Positions 8,802 to 16,024 of a stretch of 64,000 bases of DNA are shown here, in pieces (the first letter of the stretch is position 1; each line of letters opens with the position of its first letter). Where the stretch lies: positions 2,847,001 to 2,911,000 of the forward strand of contig NZ_CP126994.1 in the NCBI RefSeq assembly GCF_030252425.1. Reading direction: 5' to 3'. This DNA comes from Acidisoma sp. PAMC 29798. GTDB taxonomy: Bacteria > Pseudomonadota > Alphaproteobacteria > Acetobacterales > Acetobacteraceae. The notes under the pieces are model-generated. The model searched no databases, was not told the DNA's origin, and saw only the letters and a program-made list of their open reading frames with translations. Both the position numbers and the translations under genes were made by a program.

Positions 8802-9377
8802 GTGGCCAAACAATTCCCAGACATCAATGACACGCATCGCGACTTCATGGAGCGGCAGAAGATTTTCTTCGTCGCCTCCGCCGCTGCCGGGACACACGTC
8901 AATCTGTCGCCGCGCAGCACGGACTCGTTCCGTGTCATCGATCGCGTCCGGGTCGCCTATCTCGACCGCACAGGGAGTGGCAACGAAACCGCATCGCACC
9001 TGAACAACGGCGGCCGCATCACCATCATGCTGTGCGCTTTCGACAGTAAGCCGTTGATCATGCGCTTGTTCGGCGAGGGCATCGTGCATCACCGCACGAG
9101 CGACATTTTCCGCGACATCCTGTCGGAGCATTTCGGAGGCACGGCGCCGCTCGGCACGCGGCAGATCGTGACCCTGGATGTGGAAATGTTGCAGACCTCC
9201 TGCGGCTTCGGCGTCCCGTTGTTCGATTACGAGGGCGAGCGCCCGACTTTGGACCGTTGGGCGGACGCCAAGGGCGCGGACGGCCTGCTCGCCTATCAGC
9301 GGGAGAAGAACCAGATCAGCCTCGACGGTTTGCCAAGCGGCTTGTTCGACCATGAGGATGCCAGCGTTCGGGCGTAG
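8802..9377 (+). CDS. Pyridoxamine 5'-phosphate oxidase-fold family protein
   Basis: A 191-residue protein of the split-barrel FMN-binding fold. HVNLSPRSTDSFRVIDRVRVAYLDRTGSGNET matches the group often annotated as PNPOx-family flavoproteins, which may be reductases or flavin/F420 binders rather than true vitamin B6 enzymes. The GTG start is supported by AAGGAGGG seven bases upstream. It follows the TrpF-like gene by 12 bases and so probably closes the three-gene operon that begins with the aminotransferase. The residue run from about 140 on is charged and not distinctive. Confidence 0.8.
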   Translation: MAKQFPDINDTHRDFMERQKIFFVASAAAGTHVNLSPRSTDSFRVIDRVRVAYLDRTGSGNETASHLNNGGRITIMLCAFDSKPLIMRLFGEGIVHHRTSDIFRDILSEHFGGTAPLGTRQIVTLDVEMLQTSCGFGVPLFDYEGERPTLDRWADAKGADGLLAYQREKNQISLDGLPSGLFDHEDASVRA

Positions 9378-9406
9378 CTTCCAGCCTGGGATGAGTTATA
9401 TATAAG

Positions 9407-9412
9407 TATAAT
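9407..9412 (+). promoter_or_regulatory. Probable -10 box of mazEF promoter
   Basis: A perfect TATAAT lies 18 bases before the antitoxin ATG, in a short AT-rich patch that also has the palindrome TTATATATAA at 9396-9405. No good -35 hexamer is visible at 17 bases. Both the AT patch and the adjacent near-palindrome GGGAGAATTCCC (9418-9429) could be where the antitoxin binds to repress its own operon; this is inference. Confidence 0.5.
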
Positions 9413-9430
9413 TTTTAGGGAGAATTCCCG

Positions 9431-9688
9431 ATGCACAGAGCGATACTTCGGAAGGTCGGCGGCTCGATCATGCTGGCAGTGCCGCCAGCAATGCTCGATC
9501 TGCTGCACCTGGAAGCGGGCGCGACTGTGGGCCTAACCGTCGAGTCCGGACGTCTTGTGGTCGAGCCAGCGCAAAGGCGACGGTACAGCCTTGAGGATTT
9601 GCTCGCCCAATGCGATCCGACCATTGACGTCAGTGATGAGGATCGGGCTTGGAGCGGAACATGGCCAGTAGGCGGTGAGCTTCTGTAA
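9431..9688 (+). CDS. mazE: MazE/AbrB-type antitoxin
   Basis: An 85-residue antitoxin. The first 45 residues are a SpoVT/AbrB swapped-hairpin DNA-binding domain (ILRKVGGSIMLAVPPAMLDLLHLEAG followed by VGLTVESGRLVVEP). The remaining acidic, Trp-containing tail (DPTIDVSDEDRAWSGTW) is the part expected to wrap around the toxin. Its stop codon shares one base with the toxin start (TAATG), the usual translational coupling in such pairs. It is expected to neutralise the toxin and to repress the operon with it. Confidence 0.88.
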   Translation: MHRAILRKVGGSIMLAVPPAMLDLLHLEAGATVGLTVESGRLVVEPAQRRRYSLEDLLAQCDPTIDVSDEDRAWSGTWPVGGELL

Positions 9689-10020
9689 TGGAACGGGGTG
9701 ACGTGTATCTCGCAGCGCTGGACCCCACGATTGGCCACGAGCAGCAGGGTTACCGTCCGGTCGTGATCGTGTCACCCGGTGCCTTCAATCGCACCACACG
9801 GCTGCCGGTCGTCCTGCCCATTACCACGGGCGGGAATTTTGCACGCATGGCCGGTTTCGCCGTCTCACTCACCGACGCCGGCACGAAAACGACGGGCGTC
9901 GTGCGGTGCGATCAACCACGCGCCCTCGATCTGTCCGCGCGCGGCGCACGTTACCTGGAACACTTGCCGGCCAACGTCATGGACGAGGTTCTGGCCAAGG
10001 TCGTGACCATTTTCGAATAG
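9688..10020 (+). CDS. mazF: MazF/PemK-type endoribonuclease toxin
   Basis: A 110-residue type II toxin that cuts mRNA at short sequence motifs. The N-terminal RGDVYLAALDPTIGHEQQGYRPVVIVSP block is the hallmark of the family, with the Arg in GYRP and the Thr-rich VVLPITT strand lining the active site, and VRCDQPRALDLSARGARY matching the conserved second half. Length is normal and no frameshift is seen, so the toxin is probably active. The cleavage sequence cannot be predicted from the protein. Confidence 0.9.
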   Translation: MERGDVYLAALDPTIGHEQQGYRPVVIVSPGAFNRTTRLPVVLPITTGGNFARMAGFAVSLTDAGTKTTGVVRCDQPRALDLSARGARYLEHLPANVMDEVLAKVVTIFE

Positions 10021-10098
10021 GTCGGCCGCCCCTGCTTTCGATGCATGGCCCATCACGAAAGGGGCAGAATTCGCACAGGAAGTCGCCATATATGGGAC

Positions 10099-10800
10099 AT
10101 GAGTGAACAAGGCCCCATCGCCCTGCCGCAGGACCGCCCGCTTCGCATCGTCGGCGACGTGCATGGCGATGCGAGTGCCTTCGCTTATGCCGCGGATACG
10201 GACCGCTTCGTGATCCAGCTTGGCGATCTGGTCGACTACGGACCGGATAGCGCCGGCGCCCTGCGCATCATGTTCGACCTCATGGACCGCAATCAGGGAT
10301 TGTTCCTGCTCGGCAACCACGACCTCAAGCTCGCGCGCCTTCTGCTCGGCCAGAATGTGCGCCTCAACGCTCAACTTGTGACGACGATGGAGCAATTGGA
10401 TGAAGGCATGCGCACCCGTATGACGGCAGAAGCCGAGCGCGCGCCTCTGTGGCTACGGAGCGGCGACCGGCTGTTCGTGCATGCCGGGTTTCATACGGAG
10501 ATGCTCAACGGCCCCTCGCCCATATCGCAGATCGGCCGCGCCATCGGCGTGAATGCCCGGGCGCTGTTCGGGGAGCCGACCGGCTATACGCAGAATGACG
10601 GCTTCCCTGAGCGGAGCCTGCGCTGGGTGAACCGCATTCCGCCGGGGCTCACAGTCTATGTCGGCCACGATCGCCGCAGCAATGACGGACGCCCGCTGGA
10701 AGTGAAATCGCGCAATGGCGGGCGGGCGATCTTCCTCGATACTGGCGCCGGCAAGGGCGGCCATCTGTCCTGGATCGACCTGCCCCCCTTGGAGGGGTGA
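10099..10800 (+). CDS. Calcineurin-like metallophosphoesterase
   Basis: A 233-residue phosphoesterase with the metal-binding motifs GDVHGD, GDLVDYGPDS and GNHDLKLARL, and later VHAGFH and VGHDRRSNDGRP, as in bacterial PrpA/ApaH-like serine/threonine phosphatases and bis(nucleosyl)-tetraphosphatases. DTGAGKGGHLSWIDL matches the normal C-terminus. I start it at the ATG at 10099 (MSEQGPIALPQ), since the 18 residues before it, from 10045, are basic and unlike the family. The substrate is not decided by sequence. Confidence 0.85.
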   Translation: MSEQGPIALPQDRPLRIVGDVHGDASAFAYAADTDRFVIQLGDLVDYGPDSAGALRIMFDLMDRNQGLFLLGNHDLKLARLLLGQNVRLNAQLVTTMEQLDEGMRTRMTAEAERAPLWLRSGDRLFVHAGFHTEMLNGPSPISQIGRAIGVNARALFGEPTGYTQNDGFPERSLRWVNRIPPGLTVYVGHDRRSNDGRPLEVKSRNGGRAIFLDTGAGKGGHLSWIDLPPLEG

Positions 10801-10838
10801 GGCATTCATATCGATTTCCTAAGTGTCTTGTGCTAATC

Positions 10839-11040
10839 AACGAGGAGGGTAGGACGTTTTAGCGCCCTACCACCTCCGTGATGGGTTACGCGGCAGAACG
10901 AGGCTTCCGACCTCGCCTGTCGAGGCGGAGCGAAATGGTGAGTTCCGCCCGCCATCCCCCCCCGGAGCGCCGCTTTGATGCAGAACATCATTGCTTTCAC
11001 TCCGAAGTGTCCTCGGCATGATTGCCGGGGACATTCGCAG
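10839..11040 (+). ncRNA. Candidate structured RNA, copy 1
   Basis: Five hairpins can be drawn. P1 pairs GGAG+GGTAGG (10844-10853) with CCTACC+CTCC (10866-10877). P2 pairs CGGCAG and CGAGG (10891-10903) with CCTCG and CTGTCG (10911-10922). P3 pairs GGCGG+GCG (10924-10932) with CGC+CCGCC (10946-10953). P4 is GATG/CATC (10977-10989), and P5 is an 11-bp stem with a TGAT loop (11008-11033). G-U pairs in P2 and P5 favour plus-strand transcription. A possible -10 element, GTGCTAATC, lies at 10830-10838. Identity unknown; limits approximate. Confidence 0.55.
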
Positions 11041-11124
11041 CATAAAATATCATATCGATTTTGTATCTAAATGGCCGCCGCCGGGAACGTTTTACGTCGA
11101 ACGCCACGTCGGGCTGTGCTATGT

Positions 11125-11330
11125 CAAGGAGAAGGGCAGGACGTTTATGGCACCCTGCCCCCTCCGAGTTGGGGCTAGGCGACAGAACGAGGTTTACGTC
11201 CTCGTCTGTCGAGGCGGAGCGAAATTCGTAGTTTCGCCCGCCAACCCCATCCCCGGAGTATCGCTTTGATGCAAAGCATCATAGCTCTCACTCCAGAGTG
11301 TCTCCAGCGGAATTGCCGAAGACAGCCGAG
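11125..11330 (+). ncRNA. Candidate structured RNA, copy 2
   Basis: Same hairpin order as copy 1. P1 pairs GGAG+GGGCAGG (11128-11140) with CCTGCCC+CTCC (11154-11165). P2 pairs CGACAG+ACGAGG (11180-11192) with CCTCGT+CTGTCG (11200-11211). P3 pairs GGCGG+GCGAAA (11213-11224) with TTTCGC+CCGCC (11232-11242). P4 is GATGC/GCATC (11268-11280) plus CACTC/GAGTG, and P5 is TGTCT/AGACA with CGG/CCG (11299-11324). Several base pairs differ from copy 1 on both sides while pairing is kept. Upstream GTGCTATGTC (11116-11125) matches copy 1's possible -10. Confidence 0.55.
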
Positions 11331-11356
11331 CATATCGTGTTATTTCGATATCGTTT

Positions 11357-13432
11357 CTATTTCTTCGCGCCCGCCGGCATGCGGCGTTTGGCATAGAAAG
11401 CCGCAACCAGACGCGCCGTCTCCGCCTGGCTCGGCGTCTTGGCTGGCTTATCGACAGGCACGGGCGCGCGGCGGACACGCGGCGCGCGCGCCACCTCCTC
11501 ATGGCGCGCCGGCGCGCCGTCCATGAGGTCATCGGGAATGTCGGAAATGAAGCGCGAGGGCTTGCTCGCCCATTGCCGCCGCCGGCGCACCCAACTTAGA
11601 CGGAGCGTCATGCGCGCGCGCGTCAGCCCCACATAAAACAAGCGCCGCTCCTCGGGCAGTGACCCCTCCTCGGCGGCGCGACGGCTGGGAAAAACCCCCT
11701 CCTCCAACCCCGCCATGAAGACATGGTCGAACTCCAGCCCTTTGGCGCGATGCAGCGTCATGACCTGAACCGAATCCGGCCCCTCGGGCTCGGCATCGAT
11801 CAGGCCGAGGCCCGCCTGCTCCGCAAAGTCAGCCACGGTGCCGGCGCGATCGGCGCGCGTGAGCATCGTGGCCCATGCCCGGCGCGTCGCGCCACCCGCG
11901 GACAGCGCATCCGCGAGGCCGCCTTCATCGGCGACGATCTTGAGGGCTTCAGACGGCTTGGTGCCGCGCAAGCCGATGCGCTTGCCGACGCGCCTGGCAA
12001 TCGCCAGCACCGCCTCGAACTCCTGCGTCTCCGCCGGTTCCAGCGGCGCGCTGTGAACACTGGCGGCCAAGGGTTCGCCGATATCGGTGGCGTGCTGCCG
12101 TAAACGCGCGAAGGCCGCGCCGCCGATGGCGCGCTTGGGCATGGCGCAGGTGCGGCGAAAGGCGTCATCGGCCGCAGCGTCCCAGACCTCACCGTCACGC
12201 CCGGCGGGATGCACGCTCATGGCAAGACGCAGCCAGGCGATGGCGGCCAGAACTTCTCGCGGCGGCTCGATTTCGCGTTCACTGACCAGCATCACGGGCA
12301 ATCCCGCCTCCCGCAGGGCCTCCAGGATCGGCTCCGCCACGAAGCCGGCGCGCACTAGCACGGCGAAGGCCCGCAGCGGCAGGTCCGCGTTCCGCTTGCG
12401 GTATGCACGCACCCAGCCGACCACGGCGCGGCCCTCATCCTCGGAGGTAGCACTTTCCGTCACGAGAATGGCGGCGCCGGCCTCCCCATCCCGATCTGCC
12501 GGCCGCAGCGTCTTCTTCAGCGCGTCCGGGTCCTGCGCCGCCACGGCATTCGCCGCCAGCAGGATGGTGCGCGTGGAGCGGTAATTCGTTTCGAGCTTGA
12601 TCGCCGGGCCGGCGGCCGGAAAATCCTGCGCAAATCGGCGCAGATGCGTCACCTCGGCGCCGCGCCAGCCATAGATCGACTGGGAATCGTCCCCCACCGC
12701 GAAGACGCGGCCATGGCCGCCCGCAAGCAGGCGCAGCAACCGGTGCTGGGCGCTGTTGGTATCCTGATATTCGTCGACGAGGATTTCGCTCCAGCGACCG
12801 GACCAGCGCTCGGCCAGGGCGGGGTCGGCGGCCATGGCGCGGGCCGGCAGAATGAGCAGATCGTCGAAATCCAGCGCGCGCAGGCGTTGCAGCTCAGCGG
12901 CGTAGGTCGGCAGGATCGCGCTCGCGTCGGCAAGGACTGAGGGCTCGAAGCGCGCGAAGGCGGGACCCTTGGGCGGCTTGGCGCCGGGCTCGACACCATA
13001 GTTGCGGAGCAGCGACATCGCCTCATGCAGGCCCATCAGCAGCTTGGGGTCGCGCACCCCGGCGACCTGGCCGAGCGTCGCGCGCGACCGTGCGGCATCG
13101 AGAATGGCGAAGCCGCGCGGCAGATCCGGCACAGCGCCGGCATCCTCGGTCAGTAGCCGCGCCATGCAGGCGTGGAAGGTGCCGACCCAGCCGGGCGCCT
13201 GGCCGCCGAGGCGCGCAGCCATACGGGCCCGCATTTCGCTCGCCGCGCGATTGGTGAAGGTGATGCAGAGGAGCCGGTTCGGCTGCTCGTTCCGCGTCAC
13301 GATGAGGTCGATGGCGCGACGCGCTAAGGTTTCCGTCTTGCCCGAGCCGGCGCCGGCGAGAACGAGTTGCGGCGCAGAGGCAGCCACTGCCGCGCGCTGC
13401 GACTCGTTCAGTCCCTCAAGATGATCAGCCAT
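11357..13432 (-). CDS. UvrD/PcrA-like ATP-dependent DNA helicase (SF1A)
   Basis: A 691-residue superfamily 1 helicase that unwinds DNA 3' to 5' in repair and replication restart. Motif I is GAGSGKT near residue 28, motif Ia TFTNRAASEM, motif II VDEYQDTN, motif III GDDSQSIYGWRGA, motif IV LETNYRS, motif V VMTLHRAKGLEFDHVF and motif VI LFYVGLTRARMTL. Length is slightly below the 720-750 of UvrD, with a basic C-terminus ending MPAGAKK. The start is the ATG at 13432; an earlier in-frame start at 13447 would only add MIASG. Its stop touches the end of structured repeat copy 2. Confidence 0.92.
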   Translation of the reverse strand: MADHLEGLNESQRAAVAASAPQLVLAGAGSGKTETLARRAIDLIVTRNEQPNRLLCITFTNRAASEMRARMAARLGGQAPGWVGTFHACMARLLTEDAGAVPDLPRGFAILDAARSRATLGQVAGVRDPKLLMGLHEAMSLLRNYGVEPGAKPPKGPAFARFEPSVLADASAILPTYAAELQRLRALDFDDLLILPARAMAADPALAERWSGRWSEILVDEYQDTNSAQHRLLRLLAGGHGRVFAVGDDSQSIYGWRGAEVTHLRRFAQDFPAAGPAIKLETNYRSTRTILLAANAVAAQDPDALKKTLRPADRDGEAGAAILVTESATSEDEGRAVVGWVRAYRKRNADLPLRAFAVLVRAGFVAEPILEALREAGLPVMLVSEREIEPPREVLAAIAWLRLAMSVHPAGRDGEVWDAAADDAFRRTCAMPKRAIGGAAFARLRQHATDIGEPLAASVHSAPLEPAETQEFEAVLAIARRVGKRIGLRGTKPSEALKIVADEGGLADALSAGGATRRAWATMLTRADRAGTVADFAEQAGLGLIDAEPEGPDSVQVMTLHRAKGLEFDHVFMAGLEEGVFPSRRAAEEGSLPEERRLFYVGLTRARMTLRLSWVRRRRQWASKPSRFISDIPDDLMDGAPARHEEVARAPRVRRAPVPVDKPAKTPSQAETARLVAAFYAKRRMPAGAKK

Positions 13433-13463
13433 GCCGCTCGCTATCACGGGGATCGGTCGCGCG

Positions 13464-14453
13464 TCAGGGGCAGCGGCGGGCGGAGGCCGCCGCCCAGGCC
13501 GGTGGTGGATCGGCGCGCCGACCTAAAAGCGCTGCCAAACCCTGGGCGACCGCGATGGAATGCCGCAACTGGCACTCCTCCACGAGGTGATCCTGGCTGT
13601 CGAAAAAATCCGCGCGGGGATAGCGGCCGGCGTTCGCGAGTGCCAGAAAACGGCCGCCGTAGAGACCCGCGAGCGTGCTCTCGAGTCGCGGGTCCGGCGG
13701 CGCGTCCGCGAATTCCGTAGGCCAGCCACCGAAAACGCGGACGTCGTGGGCCTTCGCCCAGACGAGGAAGGCCGCCACCTCCCGGCTGCCGTAGCCAGCG
13801 GCGATCGCGTCCGGCGTCGGGTCGATACGATGCAGGCTGGCGAGGAAGGCGCGATTGCCGAGGCCGGCCTTGAGGGTACGGCCAACGCCGTCCCCGGCGG
13901 CGTCGATCTGAGAGGACGCCGTAGCGAAAGCCGGATGCAGCAGGAGCGCCGCGTCCTCGATCAGTCCCAACACCGCGTCCTTCATGGTCGCGGAGAAAGC
14001 GGCGGCGATCCAGCGTGCGGGTGAGAGGCTCGCCAGCGTGACGCGGTCGTGACGGAGCATGATGGCGGCGTCAGGGCCTTCCCGCACCTGCGCGGGCGTG
14101 ACGATATATTGTTGCAACTCCAGTGGCATATACACGGTATCGCCGGCGTGCAGCAGCGGCGTCCAGCGCGCGAATTGGTAGTCGAGGCCGAGACCGACAC
14201 CGACGCCGCCATTGACGCAGGGCAGCCGCAGCATCGGCCCAATGACGCCGCAGCGGTGCGAAAACACGGCGTTGGAACCGGCCAGGATGACGAGCTTCGG
14301 GCTTGGCAGATGCGCGGCATAGGCGAGCTTGGCGTCGATCTCCCGCCGCAGCAGCCCGAGGCTCAGCGGCCGATCGAGCATCAGAGCGAAGAGCAGCACA
14401 TAGAGCCCTACGGACGCGAGGAGCAGGCCGAAGACGGCAGCGAGCTTGCGCAT
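13464..14453 (-). CDS. SGNH-like membrane-anchored protein paired with MBOAT acyltransferase
   Basis: A 329-residue protein with one N-terminal membrane anchor (residues about 5-26), then a predicted periplasmic domain. AGSNAVFSHR near residue 58 looks like the GDSL/SGNH nucleophile block, and FFDSQDHLVEE near the C-terminus like the Asp-x-His block, so an AlgJ/AlgX- or DltD-like esterase/acyltransferase fold is likely. Its ATG shares one base with the stop of the MBOAT gene, so the two are translated together. By analogy it would pass the acyl group exported by the MBOAT protein to an extracellular polymer; the polymer is unknown. Confidence 0.65.
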   Translation of the reverse strand: MRKLAAVFGLLLASVGLYVLLFALMLDRPLSLGLLRREIDAKLAYAAHLPSPKLVILAGSNAVFSHRCGVIGPMLRLPCVNGGVGVGLGLDYQFARWTPLLHAGDTVYMPLELQQYIVTPAQVREGPDAAIMLRHDRVTLASLSPARWIAAAFSATMKDAVLGLIEDAALLLHPAFATASSQIDAAGDGVGRTLKAGLGNRAFLASLHRIDPTPDAIAAGYGSREVAAFLVWAKAHDVRVFGGWPTEFADAPPDPRLESTLAGLYGGRFLALANAGRYPRADFFDSQDHLVEECQLRHSIAVAQGLAALLGRRADPPPAWAAASARRCP

Positions 14454-15886
14454 CAGAAGCGGAAATAGAGGAAGGGCGTCGCCGCGCCTGCGAAGAACAA
14501 AGCCTGGAGCGTGAAGCCACCGCCGCCCAGCAGCGCCCAGGCGCGCAGCCTGGGCGAGGTCTCATGCAGGTGCGGCAGGCACAGCACGATGATCCAACCC
14601 AGGAGTAGGATGCCCGTGGCGTCCGGCAAGGCCAGGGTGCGCGCATCCCCCAGCGCCGCGAGCACGGGCACCGACTGCCCGACGCGGCCAAGGATGGGCA
14701 TGAGGGCGATGAGCGGGGCGGGAAAGGCCAAGCCATGCCAGCCCGCCATGCCACACAGCATCGACCCGGCGCTGGTGAGATCATGAGCCCGGAAGGGCAC
14801 CCAGGCGACGATCACCGCGACCAGCGTCAAAGCCTGGGCGAGCGGCGCAGGCAGCCGCGCCCATCCAGGTCTCAACCCCTGCCAGATCTGATGGAGCATG
14901 AGATACGCCCCGTGCAATCCGCCCCAGAGCAGGAACTTCCAGGCGGCGCCATGCCACAGGCCGCCGAGCAGCATGGTGATCATGAGATTGAGCAGCCGCC
15001 GTGGCTCGCCGTGCCGGTTGCCGCCGAGTGGAATATACAGGAAGTCGCGCAGGAAATGGCTCAGCGTGATGTGCCACCGCCGCCAGAAATCCTGGATATC
15101 CCGCGCTTTGTACGGGCTAGCGAAGTTGATCGGGAAGCGGATGTTGAACATCCGGGCGATGCCGATCGCCATGTCCGAATAGCCCGAGAAGTCGAAATAG
15201 ATCTGCAGCGCGAAGGCGAGGACGGCGTACCAGGCCTCGATCGCCGTGAGGCTCGCGCCGCTGGCGGCGGCATCGAAGCCACGATCGGCGAGAGGGGCGA
15301 AACTGTCCCCCAGCACCAGCTTCTTGGCGAGGCCGAGGAGAAAGAGCATGAGCCCCTCCGCGACCGCATCCGCCTGGAAACCGATGCCGCTGGCGCGTTG
15401 AAACTGCGGAATAATCTGGGAGGGCCGCACGAGCGGCCCGGCGATCAGATGGGCGAAGAAGGCGATGCAGGCGGCGTAAGGCAAGAAGCGCTCGCCTGGG
15501 CCGCCATTCCGGCAGGCCGAGAGATACATGATCTGCTGGAAGGTGAAGAAGCTGATGCCCAGCGGCAGCGCGACATGGGGATTGGGCAAGCCGAGCAGGG
15601 AGGCCGCGAAGCCAGCATATTTGAACAGACCGAGCAGAGTGAGATTTGCCGCAATGCCTGCCGCGAACCAAGTCGCGCCCTGTCGTTGGCCCAGCCAGAA
15701 ATTGGCCAGGATCGAGCCCGCGAGCAGTGGCAAGTCCCACGGATTGCCCCAGCCATAGAACAGAAGACTCGCCGCCAGGAGGAATATCAAAGCCGCACGG
15801 CTGCCCCAGCGGTGCCCGATGCAATGGAAGCCCAGCAGCGTCAGCGGCAGGAAGGCAAGGACGAAAAGGGGGGTGCCGAAGAGCAT
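14453..15886 (-). CDS. MBOAT family O-acyltransferase (AlgI/DltB-like)
   Basis: A 477-residue polytopic membrane protein of the membrane-bound O-acyltransferase family, which acetylates alginate, cellulose or other surface polymers or passes D-Ala onto teichoic acid. Diagnostic blocks are DFSGYSDMAIGIARMFNIRFP, the FWRRWHITLSHFLRDFLYIPLGG block and GLWHGAAWKFLLWGGLHG with the conserved active-site His. About ten or more hydrophobic segments are visible. It is followed directly by the SGNH-like gene (one-base overlap). No polysaccharide synthase lies beside it; the big glycosyltransferase is 10 kb away on the other strand. Confidence 0.9.
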   Translation of the reverse strand: MLFGTPLFVLAFLPLTLLGFHCIGHRWGSRAALIFLLAASLLFYGWGNPWDLPLLAGSILANFWLGQRQGATWFAAGIAANLTLLGLFKYAGFAASLLGLPNPHVALPLGISFFTFQQIMYLSACRNGGPGERFLPYAACIAFFAHLIAGPLVRPSQIIPQFQRASGIGFQADAVAEGLMLFLLGLAKKLVLGDSFAPLADRGFDAAASGASLTAIEAWYAVLAFALQIYFDFSGYSDMAIGIARMFNIRFPINFASPYKARDIQDFWRRWHITLSHFLRDFLYIPLGGNRHGEPRRLLNLMITMLLGGLWHGAAWKFLLWGGLHGAYLMLHQIWQGLRPGWARLPAPLAQALTLVAVIVAWVPFRAHDLTSAGSMLCGMAGWHGLAFPAPLIALMPILGRVGQSVPVLAALGDARTLALPDATGILLLGWIIVLCLPHLHETSPRLRAWALLGGGGFTLQALFFAGAATPFLYFRF

Positions 15887-16024
15887 TTCCCCCAGTGCGC
15901 AGACTGTATTCGTTCCGTATACAGAATAATGAGGGCGCGCGACGCTTTGTCATCGTCGACGCGGGTGCTATAGGCGCGCCGCATCCGGCCCCGTGCGCCT
16001 GCCGATGCGTGAGAGAGACCCATC

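Larger units (their letters stand above)
10806..11351. repeat. Tandem duplication of a ~240-290 bp structured unit, no gene inside
   Basis: This 550-base stretch between two convergent genes contains two diverged copies of one unit. The 12-mer TCATATCGATTT occurs exactly at 10806-10817 and 11050-11061, bracketing copy 1, and a degenerate third version (ATTTCGATAT) follows copy 2 at 11342-11351. Shared blocks in order are GTGCTA, AGGACGTTT, AGAACGAGG, CTGTCGAGGCGGAGCGAA, CGCTTTGATGCA and CATCAT. Frame shifts between copies and lack of codon character argue against a coding role; an open frame at 10991-11269 crosses the copy boundary and looks spurious. Confidence 0.85.

Noticed and set aside
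10991-11269. Open frame of 92 codons in the structured repeat region
   Set aside because: It crosses from the end of copy 1 into copy 2 and has no ribosome site or protein-like pattern; the two copies are shifted in frame.
10806-11351. Riboswitch for a downstream gene
   Set aside because: Both neighbouring genes converge on the region, so no coding gene lies directly downstream on either strand.
14735-15973. 412-codon plus-strand frame opposite the MBOAT gene
   Set aside because: Antisense shadow of an intact, motif-rich MBOAT gene; no start site or family match.
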